A program made the translations under genes and the position numbers. From Cotesia glomerata (lineage: Eukaryota > Arthropoda > Insecta > Hymenoptera > Braconidae), in assembly GCF_020080835.1 (NCBI RefSeq), contig NC_058166.1, positions 17,261,043 through 17,325,042 on the forward strand: 64,000 nucleotides of DNA. Direction: 5' to 3'. Position 1 is the first letter of the stretch. Each line of letters opens with the position of its first letter. Below the pieces are notes generated by a model. The model saw only the letters and a program-made list of their open reading frames with translations, did no database searches and had not been told where the DNA came from. This document shows, piece by piece, positions 12,821-27,300 of the stretch.

Positions 12821-13200
12821 CACCCTGCTCTGCAAGCCTAAGGGAAGCACAACCAGTGGCAACTTCCAAGTAAACAAGTTGAGTTGTGCAAAGGCGAATG
12901 AGAAATAGAGATAGAGACAGAGGAAGAGGAAGAGGAAGAGGAAGAGGAAGAGAAAATCGAGAGAGAAGCTACGCTGATGCTGTACTGTGTAGAGCTGCGG
13001 GTGGTTGAGGTGCCATTGATTTTGTCTAGACAGGGTGGAGACTATACCAGTACCAACGTACTGTCCCGACGCTGCTCTGCACTCTCGTGCGCCACCACCC
13101 GCACTTTATACAACGCCTGACGACACCGGTAGTTTTCCAGAGGATACGCCTGCACGCGGCTCGATTTTTTATCCGGCTTCATGTGTCCTGTGATGATCAT
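12821..13200 (+). promoter_or_regulatory. GC-rich island, candidate Btk29A promoter or first exon
   Basis: Composition changes sharply here: a GAGGAA purine run (about 12918-12955) is followed by a GC-rich block with many CpG dinucleotides up to about 13190. A 47-codon frame from the ATG near 12976 has no donor site or domain. A strong donor-like GTAAGT follows at about 13340. The next + strand coding exon is the first visible Btk29A exon, so this may be the start of a short Btk29A transcript. That link is inference. Confidence 0.35.
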
Positions 13201-13299
13201 TTTAATTATTTAGAAATGGGTTAAATTGACCGCGGATTTTTAAGAATTAACTTACCATGTGTACAAGCTGATAGTGAATTTATTTTATCATTTTTAAAA

Positions 13300-14880
13300 T
13301 GTCTTAGCCCGTTAAAGTCGGGCTTGGTTCAGTGTACTTAGTAAGTGTTAGCAGTAAAATTATAAGTCATCAAATTTTTGCATAAATTTTTATGTAAAAA
13401 CAATTTACTTGAATTAAGTAAATAATTTATGAAAATTAATTTAACAGATATTTTATAATTTTTTTAACAAATAAATTATGTCGAAGAAAATGAGGAAAAA
13501 ATTGACTAGAAAATTAAAAAAATTAAATTTTTTGGAGCAAATTTATTTATTAAAAAAAATTAAAAAATGGTCAAGTGACTGCTAATTTTCATGGCATAAA
13601 TAATTTTTAAGAAGTTTTTCTTGATTTGAAAAGAAAAATTTTTAAACTAATAAATTTTTCTTGGTTTAAGTAAATTTTACTTGGTTAATAATTTTAAAAA
13701 ATTAAAAACGTTGGCTAACTTTAGTGTTATAATTAATTCAGTAGATATTTAATAATTTTTTTTAACGAATAAATTATGGCAAAAAAAAAATGAGAAAAAA
13801 ATATTAACCTGTAGGAATTTTAAAAAAATATAAATGCAATTTTTTAAAAATAATTTTTCAGAAAATATTTGTTTATTAAATAAATTTAAAAAATTATCAA
13901 GTGACTGTTAACTTTAATTTCATAACATTTTTTTTATTTTACTTAAAGACGAAAAAATTCTTTAAGGTATTTCACTTGGGACGTATAGTTTGTGCTATTT
14001 ATTTCCTTTTCACTCGCTTTTACTAATGGTTATTTTTAACTAGCCAGTTTATTAACAATTTATAAAAAACTACATGGTAAAAATTTTCAAAATTTTATTT
14101 GATTATTTTAAGTATATTATTCTAACAGGTATCAGTTTTTTTAAAAGATTTTAAAATCATTTCAATGGAATAATCATTAATATTTGTGATTTTTTCACTC
14201 TTCATCTATACCGTCTGTGCTAAAATATCATTTTTAACTACAATTATCTCATTTCTGGTATGATCAATTGATTTCAAATTTCAACAATGAAAATTAAGTC
14301 AGCTGACACGTAAAAATTTTTTATAATTCTTTTTTATTGACAAAATTATTACAAAATAATAAAAAAAAAATGTTTATTTGTAAAAAAACTTGAAAAACTA
14401 TAAGTGCAATTTTTAATAAATATTTTTTACTTATAATTTAATAATTTAAGCAAAATCAAAGAATAAAAAATGTCGGCTAACTTTATTATTATTACAAAAT
14501 AATAAAAAAAACATTTTCATTAATAAAAAACTTAAAATACTGTAAGTGCATTAAAAAAAAAAACAATATTTTTTAATTCTAATTTAATAAATTAAACAAA
14601 ATCAAAAAATGAAAAACGTCGGCTAACTTTATTATTATTACAAAATAATAAAACAAAATTTTCATTTGTAAAAAATTTTAAAAACTATATGTGTAATTTT
14701 TAAAAAATGTTTTTTAATTCTAATTTAATAATTTAAAAAAATCAAAAAATTAAAAACATCGGCTTACTTTAGTGTTATATTTCAACAGCACATATGTAAT
14801 GTGTATTCTATTACTATTTCAAATTTCTAAAACTTCTTAATATTTTGCATTTATAACCGAACTACTTTAAATTAGAACTA
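13300..14880. repeat. Degenerate AT-rich dispersed repeats (GTCGGCTAA family)
   Basis: Several diverged units share GTCGGCTAAC or GTGACTGCTAA anchors, ACAAATAAATTATG and TTGAAAAACTATAAGTGC-like segments. The same segments recur at 5095-5870, 26389-27500, 36570-37400, 40440-40565, 45880-46210, 49780-50360 and 61800-62600. No coding potential was seen. Confidence 0.5.
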
Positions 14881-14885
14881 AAAAA

Positions 14886-15435
14886 TATTTTTTAAAAATT
14901 GCACTTATAGTTTTTCAAGTTTTTTACAAATGAAAATTTTTTTTTATTATTTTGCAATAATTTTTTTAATAAAAAAAATATTTTTTAAAAATTGCACATA
15001 GTTTTTCAAGTTTTTTACAAATGAAAATTTTTTTTTATTATTTTGCAATAATTTATTTAATTAAAACAATATTTTTTAAAAATTGCACTTATAGTTTTTC
15101 AAGTTTTTTACAAATGAAAATTTTTTTTTATTATTTTGCAATAATTTTTTTAATTAAAACAATATTTTTTAAAAATTGCACATAATTTTTCAAGTTTTTT
15201 ACAAATGAAAATTTTTTTTTATTATTTTGCAATAATTTTTTTAATAAAAAAAATATTTTTTAAAAATTGCACATAGTTTTTCAAGTTTTTTACAAATGAA
15301 AATTTTTTTTTATTATTTTGCAATAATTTTTTTAATAAAAAAAATATTTTTTAAAAATTGCACATAGTTTTTCAAGTTTTTTACAAATGAAAATTTTTTT
15401 TTTTATTATTTTGCAATAATTTTTTTAATAAAAAA
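14886..15435. repeat. Minisatellite, ~92-bp unit, six copies
   Basis: The sub-motif AAAAATTGCAC recurs with ATTGC at about 14899, 14991, 15082, 15175, 15266 and 15357, a period of 91-93 bp. Each unit also holds CAAGTTTTTTACAAATG and TTATTTTGCAATAA. Copies are nearly identical, pointing to recent amplification from the dispersed family next to it. Confidence 0.8.
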
Positions 15436-15856
15436 AAGTTCTAAAAATTTTTAGATGTCGGCTAATTTAATTTTCATAAAGATTTAAACCAGTTGCTAAT
15501 TATTTTCCTGAAAAATGAAAACCCAAAAGAAATTGATATAAGTTTATTAAAAATCAATATCATCTTATTATGTTATTTCCTATTGAGAAATACTTACCGG
15601 TTCTTTTTCCGTAAGCATTATTATTATCGATAACGCTGTTTATTCCCCGTAGATGATCCGCTACAACGGGACAATGACAACGCCTTTCAACCGCGCGCGT
15701 CTTTCCGTCGCATTCGCCATCAGCTCGAGTATTTTTTTCTTTTTTTTTTTTTACCACTTCCACTTCCTATTCTTTTATCTTGGATACAATGTTGCCCTGA
15801 GTACTGTCAGGAAGTGCTCGGAAAAGTTTTTTTAGTCTTGACAACTAGAATAGAAG

Positions 15857-15905
<49 letters not shown>

Positions 15906-15962
15906 AATAAATAAATTTTTATTGTATTTTATTTTAATTGTAATTTACACTTATTGTTGCAG
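15436..15962. other. Upstream flank of the first visible Btk29A exon
   Basis: Includes a GC-richer patch at about 15650-15830 with an open frame of low-complexity Phe-rich content, then an (AAT)n run at about 15858-15900 and a pyrimidine tract leading to the exon acceptor AG at 15961-15962. I see no convincing upstream coding exon. Confidence 0.45.
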
Positions 15963-18314
15963 GTACACCATCGACGCCGATAATGCCGGGAGGAGCACCT
16001 GGGACGCCTTCCTCCAAAGCCAAGGTAAATATTAACCTTCTTCAATATTCAGATTTAAATTTATTTTTACATTAATATATGTTTACCTTCCGGCAAGTTG
16101 AACCGGAATTTCCATACTCGTATAAGTGCTTGCTTTTAATTATCTCGTTCGCTTAGAATATCAAAGTCGGTGATATTTGCCTGAGAACATATATTCATTT
16201 TTATTTTAGGTTAAATTATAGAAAGTTTTTAATTATTATATAACAAAGTTTTTTACATTTTATTTTTTAGAGTTTTTTAAAAGTTGTAAATTTTTTCTTA
16301 TTTTAATTAAATAATTAAAAATTGTATCAGTTTATTTGAGTAAATTTTAGTTAACTTTTTATTTATTAATAAGGATTTATTTCTTCATTTCTTCAATCAA
16401 TGTACTGTAGCAAAATTATAACCACAATTTTTTTGTTACTTTGTTACACTTTTACTTCATGATACTGAAGTCAATTTTTTTTTAATTTAACAATGAAAAA
16501 ATGCTTCTAAAAATTTCTACAAATAATTTTTTAAGTATTTAGGCTGCATTCGAAAATTATTTCTAGATACATAATTGAGAAAAAATCTTGTATCTTGAGA
16601 ACTATTGATATTTTTAAAGATATAAGCTCATCTCGATGTTACACTCATCGAGACCTTTCATTTGAGTACCCACATCAATTTTTTATATATTTTATATATT
16701 TATATATGAAAAATATATCAAAAATACATATGGGTACTCAAATGAAAGCTCTAGATAAGTGTAACATCAGGATGAGCTTATATCTATAAAAAGATCAATA
16801 GTTGAGAAAGTACAGTGCAATTTAACAAATATCTTGTGAAATATTGACATTTTTAAAGATATAAGCTCATCACGATGTTACACTCATCGAGACCTTTCAT
16901 TTGAGTACCCACATCAATTTTTTCATATATATATATATATATATATATATGAAAAATATATCAAAAATACATGTGGGTACTCAAATGAAAGCTCTTGATC
17001 AGTGTAACATTGGGATGAGCTTATATCTTCAAAGACGTTAACAGTTAAAAAATTACAGTGTAATTTAACAAATATCTTGTGAAATATTGACATTATTTTA
17101 ATATATATATATATATTAAAATGCATAGTATGTGGGTACTCCAATGAAAGCTCGATGAATGTAACATCAATATGAGCTTACAACTTTAAAAAAATCAATA
17201 ATTGAGAAATTATCTTGCATCTTGTCAACCATTAACATTTTTAAAGATATAAGCTCACCTCGACATTACACTCATCGAGACCTTTTATTTGAGTACTCAC
17301 ATCAATTTTTCATATATTTTATATATTTATATATTTCATAAATACCATATATATAAAATATATAAAAATTGTCATGTGAGTATTTAAATGAAAGGTCTCG
17401 ATGAGTGTAACATCGAGATGAGCTTATATCTTAAAAAATGTCAATAATTAATAAATGACCTTGTATATTCTCAACTACTGACATTTTTAAAGATATAAGC
17501 TCACCCCGACATTACACTCATTAAGACCTTTCATTTGAGTACCCACATCAATTTTTCATATATTTCATATATTTATATATATTATATATATGTAAATATA
17601 AAAAATATATCAAAAGTACATGTGGGTATTCAAATGAAAGCTCTTGATGAGTGTAACATTAGGATGAGCTTATATCTTCAAAAACATCAATATTTAAGAT
17701 AGTATAGTGCAATTTAACAAAAGTCATTATTTAATAAAGCAAAATTTTATTCGTTTATAGTTCACGAATCACGGCAGTCACATAGTGACTGCAAGCTTGC
17801 TAGTTTCTATTATTATAAAATTCTATAAAAATTTCTAATGTCTATCTTAAAAAAATTCAACATTAATTAAATTAATAATAATAATTTTTTCAGGAAAAAC
17901 TGATGCTGAGGACAAAAGTAGTAGTAGCACTGTATCCATTTCGTGCAATTGAGGGAGGAGATTTGTCATTGGAAAAGGTAAATAAAGTGCTCAGTACTGT
18001 ACCGGAAGATAGTTTTATATGCGGGTCATACTGCACTGCAAATGGTTAAAGTGACGTGAGAGACATGAAGAAAAAAAAATAATAGTGTATATATACTATA
18101 GAGTGCGAAACAATAGAGCCACTAGGGTAAAGTAAACTCTAGTGTGAAAAGCAACCTTGCTTGATGAGTGTTAATTTTTCAGGGTGCCGAGTACGAGGTA
18201 CTGGATGACTCACAGGAGCACTGGTGGAAGGTCAAGGATGAAAATGGGTAAGACTTTATTTTTTATCAACACAACTATTTACTCCAAAAAAAAATATCCA
18301 TTTTTTTTTATACA

Positions 18315-18349
<35 letters not shown>

Positions 18350-21300
18350 TAAAATATTTCAGATCCATCGGGTATATTCCGAGTAATTACGTCAAAGAAA
18401 AAGAACTCTTGGGTCTTCAGAAATACGAGTAAGTACTTATCAAGCGCGCTGCTAGCTTCAGCTTCCAGCTTTGTTTATATTAATTTTCCATCACAAAGAT
18501 CCCATTGCTCTTCAATACAATCGGGTAATTGATCCAATTGTGTATTGTTCTGTATTGTGATTGATTAAAAGCTCCAAAGCTATCAAACGTCATTTTAAAC
18601 CCTGTTTTTCATCGAAAATTTATAAATGCTACTCTGACTGGGCTCCAGAACAATTCACTACACACAAGCTATTTTTCGTGATAATCAGTTAAAGTAAAAG
18701 CATCAGTTATCGACAGGAGATCAATTTTGACACTGAATTTTTATATTTATTTTATAGACTATTAATTATATCAAGGAGAGTTATACGGACTGAAAAGAAA
18801 AATAAAAAGCTATTTTTTAAGAAGTTTTTCCAATGATTAATATCGACGGTCTAATTAGCAATTGGTGTAACTCCTTATTTTTTAAAAAGTGATTTTTTAA
18901 AATTTTGATGTTGCAATAATCCAAACCAAAATACTATACCACTAGTAGATATTAAATTGTTCTTTAAAATGATAATTTTATTTTTTTTTTTATTTTTAAA
19001 CAATACCCCGAATCCTTATATTACATAATGTTTGAAAATAGTGCTTATAAGTAATAGTAATAGTAATAAGTCCATTATTGATGAAACTAGTAAATATATA
19101 CATAAAGTGCTCTGACTCAGTTTCTATTTAGTAAACATAGTTTTGAGAAACAATCAACATTATTTATCTGATAGACATCAAGTCTTATCAATATTATATA
19201 ATACATTTTTAACTAATTTTTTTTTTTTTTTTTACAAATGGAAGATTCTCTAAAATAGAGTTAGACAATTTGCTAATTAGAAAGTCGATATGAAAATTAA
19301 TATACATACTGAAGTGTATAAATTTTTTTTTTTACAAATAATAATTTTTCTAGCTTCTGTAGATCTTCAGAAGGTCTTGTAAAAAATGTCTTGCAATAAG
19401 AAGAAATCTTTAGTTTAAATCAACGAAATTAAAAAATCTAAAAAAATTCTATTAATATAAAATATTATGATTAATCGAAAGGATTATTAAAATGATTTTA
19501 TTTAACAAAAAAATTATTTTTAATTTAAAAATTTAATTAAAAAAAATTGCATTTTTAATTTTTATAAATTACTAAATGTCAATTTTTTCTCTCATTTTTT
19601 TTGACATAATTTATTTGTTACAAAAATTCTGAAAATATTTTAAGGCAATTTCAAATTTATAAAGAGATTTATAAATGAGACAGTCTCATTTACGACTGAT
19701 TTTATTGATATTCTTGAAGATATTTATATTTCTTTATTGTAATAATTAAGGTAAAAGACTCCATAAGTGGCATCTTTAACTCCTATTAGTGGCACTTTTT
19801 CTTTTAATGAAAAAATATTCTACTTGGAATAAAAATAAAAAATTTTTTTGATCTAAAGATCTTAAAGATTAGAAATAATATATTCATTATTGAAATTAAT
19901 GATTTTATTAATTGAATAAGTAGAAAAATCAAAGAAAGTGTCAGTAATGGGGTCCCTGCCACTAATGGGGTCTTTTACCCTATATTAAAAGAGTTTTATG
20001 ACGCAAAACTAAATCTTTCTATATTATTTTGCATGTTTAAATGTCTTTTTCTCATTTCAAGCGACTGACCGAAATTCGTAATTTCAAATTTCAGAATAAA
20101 TATATTTTTTTCAAACTTCATCAAAGATAGATTTTTTTCCTTAAAATATATTGTTTTTCAAATAAAATAGCGTCAGTTTTTTTCGATATCGTGAAAATCA
20201 AAATTTCTGCGATTTTTTTTATAAAAAAAAGTTCAATTTCGTAAATTTTTTTTTTCTAAACAATTTTTCAGTATTTTAGAATTATTAGAAATTAAAAATA
20301 CACGGAAAAAAGTAAACTGTAATATTCACTCGGATTCCGGTTAATTTTTATAGTTTGAAACAGTAAAGCGGACATCGGGGTGGCTAAAATATAAATATTA
20401 CAGAACTTAATGTAGAAAGTATAAAAGCCACAATTTATAATTTAATATCCAAAATAAGTGATTAGTAGCTGTCATTATAGTAAATAACGACACTCTCATC
20501 TTAAAAAATTACAGTTTCAAACAGTAAAAATTGCTATTTCAATATTCAGTCCATATTATGAGGAGAAGGGGAACTCAGATGAAAGAGAAAGAGGTCTCAC
20601 TCTGGGAGAATTTAACATTTGAAACAGTAAAAATTATACTTTTAAAATATACATTTTACCAGTCTAAGCAAGTCAATAATTACAGTTTGATTTTTAGCGT
20701 TGCGTTTAAAATTTACCATTTTACTTTGTAAATATTGACGTTGCTTATATTAGAAATTTACTAACTTTATTTTATGCTTTTTACATATCATAAAATCATT
20801 TTTTAGGTACGAAATGATAAATATCAAAGTCTGAATTCTTAATTATTATACTTTAACATTTTAGACATTTACATAGCGAATATTACTGTTTGAAATAGTA
20901 TTTTCTTCCATGTAAAGAGTAAATTGTAACGTTTAAATGGTAAATATTATTAAGGGGGAAATACGTGTAGAAGGCCGTTTTCATGCTGATTTTCATTAAT
21001 TTTTTAAGGTGTAAGAAATTAATATTATTTATTGAAACTATCACTTTATTTTATAAATATATTTATGAGTATTTTTCGTATTAAACAACAATATAAGTTA
21101 ACAAATAGCGGAGATATCAGCTGATACACATCGTAGGTTGTCATCCGACTTAGCAGTCTGTGTGCAGTATGGAAGACACAATTTTTATTTGAAATCAATG
21201 GCATAGAAAAATTACTTCATTTATATGTGTATCTTCCATATGAACCTCAATTCTACAAAAAAACTAAAAATTTGCATTTTTAGAGGGTTGTGAAATTAAG

Positions 21301-24300
21301 CCGAGATTTTTATCACTTTTCATACATTGTTTATTAAAAAAATAGTTTAAATCAAAATATCGCTTTCGATTGAGGTTCATATTCAAGATAATTGTATAAA
21401 GAAAATTATAAGCCATATCGCAAGATGATTGGTTTAAAACTCTTTGAGCTAGACTGCACACAGTTTTGAAAAACTCGTTTCGAGAAAACGCGTTTGAAAA
21501 AAAGTGACAGAAAAAGTTAATGTAAAATAGTATTAAAGTAATTACTAAATCGCTTATAATTTTTGAACGAATAGAAATTTTGACTTGAAATTTTCAATCT
21601 ATATTTTTGAATAGTTTTACAAGCGATTTATAAAAAAAATATTGAATTTTTAAGCCTGTACACGTATTTCCCCTCTTATGAATAGTAAAATCACGATTTT
21701 ACTGTTTGAAATGGTAATTTTTAGCAGTTGATCATTACTTATTATAAATCGACTGTTATTTATTACAGTTTACTTTTTTCCGTGTAACTATTAAGATATT
21801 TAGAGGGAATGTTATATTAAAGTTTGGTGCCGATTGAGGAGCTGATTTTCAAAAGGGTATCTTCATATTTTAGAAGACCAGTTTTCTTAACTTTTAAATA
21901 TTAATTACTTCGAGAATTATAAAGATTTATAATTGAAAATCGAATTGCAGCTTCATAACCGATAGCACTTTATAGCTAAATTAAAAAAAGTTCAATACAA
22001 ATATTAGAATTAGAACTTTTCGGCTGCCCAATTTTAAAATACAGTAACTACAAAATTTTTATACCTAATTTTTTTTAATATTGCTGCATTTTTTATAACT
22101 TTTAGACCTTAATTTAAAGTGTTTTTTCTTAAAAATATTAATATTCAAGTATTTTCTATTCATAAATCAAATTTGTCATCAATTTGGCAGGCAAACTTTT
22201 TTTTAATAAGAAAAATTATAAAAAATATTTAAATATTAGGGCGATTCCGTACTCGCGGGTGCAACATTTAGACTCACTCAAGGCTTCTTACTAAGAAAAT
22301 AAAAACTCTTTTTAAAGAAATGACTGGTCGCAGGATTACATTGTAATCTGTTTTACAAAAATTAATATAAAAAACATTTAATAAAATGTCTAAATAGACA
22401 CAGGAGAGGTTCAAAGTGCTATCGCGGGTGCAACGAAATCGGCCCACCATTAAAGGTCATGAAGCTAGAATGAAAAAAGTCTGTTAATTATGGAATATTT
22501 ATTAAATTATTATTACATTCTTTAAAAGAATACAAAACAAACTAATTGTTAATTTAAATAAAATTATTAAAAGAAATAAATGTTATAAATTATTCACTTT
22601 TTATCCAGTCGCGGGTGCAACGTAAAACTATCGCGAGTGCAACACGTCTCACTGTAGTAAATATAAACATTTCCATGTAACTTTAAATTAAAGATATGAG
22701 ATTATAGATGCTGTATCACTAATTAGCACTTTCCTATGTAACTAAAATAAATTATTTGTTTGGAATAGTCGGTGATTTATCAGACTTAAGGTTTTTTTGC
22801 AACTTTTCTACGTTTTTTTTAAGTAGCAGTTATCAAAACTAATTTGCTTTTAAAATTATATTTCGACGTTCGTGCAACACAAATGCTCTTACCCTCCTCA
22901 AATTGAAAAAAATTGGTATAAAAAAAAAGTAACAAATACTGTGATTTAAAAATTTATGTTAAAAATCGTCTCCCGCGGAATCGCCCATTAGTTACTGTGT
23001 TTTGAAATTGAGCAGTCGCGTTGTCCTCAACGAGTTAATTTTCATATCATATTTTTAACAAAATAGTTTGACAAAAAAAAAATTTAATCTTTATTTTAAG
23101 TGCGTATAACTCTCGAAAAATTATATAAAATAAAATTTAAGCTTTTAAGCCATATCTTCTCAATAAATCTATCCATTTGACATTAAAAATCAATCATAGT
23201 ATTCAAAACTTTAAGAGCAGTCATATAATGGCTGTAGATTTAAAATAATGATGAGTAAAGCACGGAAGTATAGGAACACGTCAGTGTTTTAGTATTAGAC
23301 ATTAATCCCTGATATAGAAAAGATTAATCTCTGTTGGGATGTATCCAGATGGTACGTGGGCGATATGTCGAGGCAACGAGCTGAGTCTCTACTCAAGCAA
23401 GAGGACAAAGAGGGCTGTTTCGTCGTTCGCAATTCATCTACCAAGGGCTTGTATACTCTCTCGCTCTACACTAAAGTGTAAGTACTTACACCAGTGACAC
23501 TTTTTTATGCAATCTAAAAATTCATATTAAAAAATACCCGGCAATAGTTTTATTGCTATTTTTATTTCCAGTTAAATGTTCATCATGTTTCACGACAGCT
23601 GGGTGGAAAGTACCTGAATGAAAGAATAAACGAGCATAAAAACAATTTCCTTTTATTTTCGCACTATAAATTTATTTTTTATGCTTTGCAGACCGCATCC
23701 TCACGTCAAACACTACCACATAAAGCAGAACACCCGAGGCGAATTCTACCTGTCTGAAAAGCACTGCTGCGGCTCCATTCCAGACTTGGTAAATTATCAC
23801 CGTCACAACAGCGGTGGACTAGCCAGTCGCCTGAAAACAAGTCCCTGTGATCGTCCTGTTCCTCCTACCGCTGGTTTAAGTCATGGTAGTTAATTAAATA
23901 CTTACTCAAATGTGATAAGTTGATAACATACTGCTGTGTTGAAAAAATAAATAACTAAATTATTTTTTTTATTTTTATTTTTATTTTTACAGATAAATGG
24001 GAAATAGATCCTACGGAGCTCCATTTGTTAGAAGAACTCGGCTCAGGACAGTTTGGCGTAGTTCGACGTGGAAAATGGCGTGGTTCTATCGACGTAGCTG
24101 TTAAAATGATGAAAGAGGGTACTATGTCTGAAGACGATTTTATTGAGGAAGCTAAAGTCATGACGTAAGTTGTCTAATAATCATCATCATAATTGTCATC
24201 ATACATCTTATTTCAGAAAGGTGTTTTTTTATGTTACGGCTAGATCTCTTTTTTTCATTTTTTTTTTTAATTTAAAATTTAAAGTATCATGTTGAAGCTT

Positions 24301-27300
24301 AAGTTTTCTGCTATTTTCCTTTAAAAAAATTCACCACTTAGTTAACTATCTTAGAAATTTGCAAAAAAGCGCCAGTATTGAGAGAATAAGAAAAATTTTG
24401 TGTCCAGGATAGTCATGATAAAATCATTTTTTTTTTAGTGTCGTTGCAAAGGTCTTGATTTGAATTTATGCCTTTTCAAAATTGCATATCATTCTCACTG
24501 ATAGTTAATTTATTATGATAAGTATTTAGGCTGCATTCGAAAATTCTCTATCTTTAGATACATAATTAAGAAATAACCTTGTATCTTGTGAACTATTGAC
24601 ATTTTTAAAGATATAAGCTCACCCCAATGTTACACTCATCGAGACCTTTCATTTGAGTACCCACATCAATTTTTCATATATTTTATATATTTATATATAT
24701 TTTATATGTGTATATATGAAAAATATATCAAAAATGCATGTGGGTGCTCAAATGAAAGCTCTTGATTAGTATAACATCGGAATGAGCTTATATCTTTAAA
24801 AAAGTCAATAGTTGAGAAAGTACAGTGCAATTTAACAAATATCTTGTGAACTATTGACATTTTTAAAGATATAAGCTCAAACCGACATTATACTCGTCAA
24901 GAGCTTTCATTTGAGTACCCACATATATTATTCATATATTTTATATATTTATATATATTATATATATGTATATATGAAAAATATATCAAAAATGCATGTG
25001 GGTACTCAAATGAAAGCTTTTGATTAGTGTAACATAAAGATGAGCTTATATCTTAAAAAATTTCAATAATTAAGAAATGACGTCGTATTTTGTCTACTGA
25101 TGATATTTTCGATGATATAAGCTCATCCTGGAGTTACTCTCATCGAGACCTTTTATTTGAGTACCCACATCAATTTTTCATATATTTGATATATTTATAT
25201 ATATTATATATATGTATATATGAAAAATAAATCATAAATGCATGTGGGTACTCAAATAAAAGCGCTTGATGAGTGTAACATCAGGATGAGCTTATATCTT
25301 CAAAAAAGTCAATACTTAAGAAAGTGCAGTGCAATTTAACAAAAAGTTACTATTTAATAAAACCAAATTTTATTTATTTATACTTCACAAGTCACGGAGT
25401 AGTCACGTAGTGACTGCAAGGCTGCTAGTTATATTTATTGATAAAAGATATTTTATTTTCAACAGTAGTAATACATACGTCTTATTTTCACATGAAAATT
25501 TTATTTAATTATTTGATCACGATATTCATACAAGTCAAGTAATAATTTAATTAGTATAATTATCAAGCTGACATAGTGGTTAGTAAATAAATTTCTATGA
25601 TCAAACACTTTATAATCCGTTCTGATGCTAATGACAATGAATTTTGTCAGTTAATAATGTTATCAAATATTATAATTAATTATAAAAAAATATTTTTTTT
25701 TTTAAATAAATTAATTATTCTATAATTAAATTACAGAAAATTACAACACACAAATCTAGTCCAACTGTATGGAGTTTGTAGTAAAGACAGACCAATATAT
25801 ATCGTTACTGAGTACATGCGTCATGGATCTCTTCTTAACTACCTCCGTCGTCATGAAGCCTCTTTATCGACAAATGTCGGATATCTTCTTGACATTTGTA
25901 TACAGGTAAGAGCACTAGTTTAAATTGATTATTAATTGATTAATAAATTAATAAATTTTATTGGATTGGATAAAAGGTCTGCAGAGGAATGGCGTATCTT
26001 GAAAGGCGCAATTACATCCACAGGGATCTAGCAGCACGCAATTGTCTTGTAGGATCAGAGAATGTAGTTAAAGTTGCTGATTTTGGTTTAGCGAGGTATG
26101 TTTTGGACGACCAGTATACCAGCAGCGGTGGTACTAAGTTTCCAATAAAATGGGCACCACCAGAAGTCCTTAATTACACACGGTTTAGTTCAAAATCAGA
26201 TGTATGGGCTTACGGCGTACTTATGTGGGAAGTTTTCACTTGTGGTAAAATGCCTTACGGGCGTTTGAAGAACGCCGAAGTTGTAGATAGAGTTCAACGT
26301 GGTCTCATTCTTGAAAAACCAAAAGCATGCGTCAAAGAAGTTTATGAGGTAATAAAATTAAATTAAATTAAATCTTGCTTAAGAAATAATGAAAATTAAT
26401 TTAGCGGACATTTAATAATTTTAACAAATAAATTATTGAAAAAAAAATTGACAGAAATTTAAAAAAATAAAAAATGCAATTTTTTAAAAAATAATTTTTT
26501 TTGTTAAAAAAAATGGTCAGGTTTAATGTCATAAAATATGAGATTAAATTTAGCTGTTACTTTATAATTTTTTAATTTTTTTTTAACAAAAAAAATTTTT
26601 TCCAAAAAATTATTTTTAAAAAATTGTACTTTTTATTTTTTACAATTTCTAGAAGTCAATTTTTTTTTTGCTATAATTTATTCATTAAAAAAAATTCTTA
26701 AAATTATTAAATATCTGCTAAATTAATTTTCATTCATAAAATTTGTATGAAAATTAATTTAGCAGATATTTAATAATTTTTTTAACAAATAAATTATTGC
26801 AAAAAAAAATTAGGAAAAAAAATTGACATAGATTTAAAAAAATTAAAAATGCAATTTTTTTTAAATAATTTGGAATAATTTTTTTTAAAAAAAAAAAAAA
26901 TGTTCAAGTGATTGCTAATTCAAATGTCATAAAATTTGTATGAAAATTAATTTAGCAGACATTTTAATAATGTTTTTAACAAATAAATTATTGCAAAAAA
27001 AAAATTGACACGTAGAAATTAAAAAATATAAAAAATACAATTTTTTTTTAAATCATTTTTTTGAACAAATTTGTTTGTTAAAAAAATGATCAAGTGTCTG
27101 CTATCTTTAATGTCATAAAATTTCTATGAAAATTAATTTAGCAGATGTTGAATAATTTTTTTAACAAATAAATTATTGCAAAAAAAAATTAGGAAAAAAA
27201 ATTGACTTGTAGTAATTTTAAAAAATTAAAAATGCAATTTTTTAAAAAATAATTTTTTCGAACAAATTTATTTGTTAAAAAAAATTGTCAAGTGTCTGCT

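Noticed and set aside
15653..15835. 60-codon frame upstream of the first visible Btk29A exon as its 5' coding exon
   Set aside because: It ends at a stop without a usable donor in the required phase and is dominated by a poly-Phe run.
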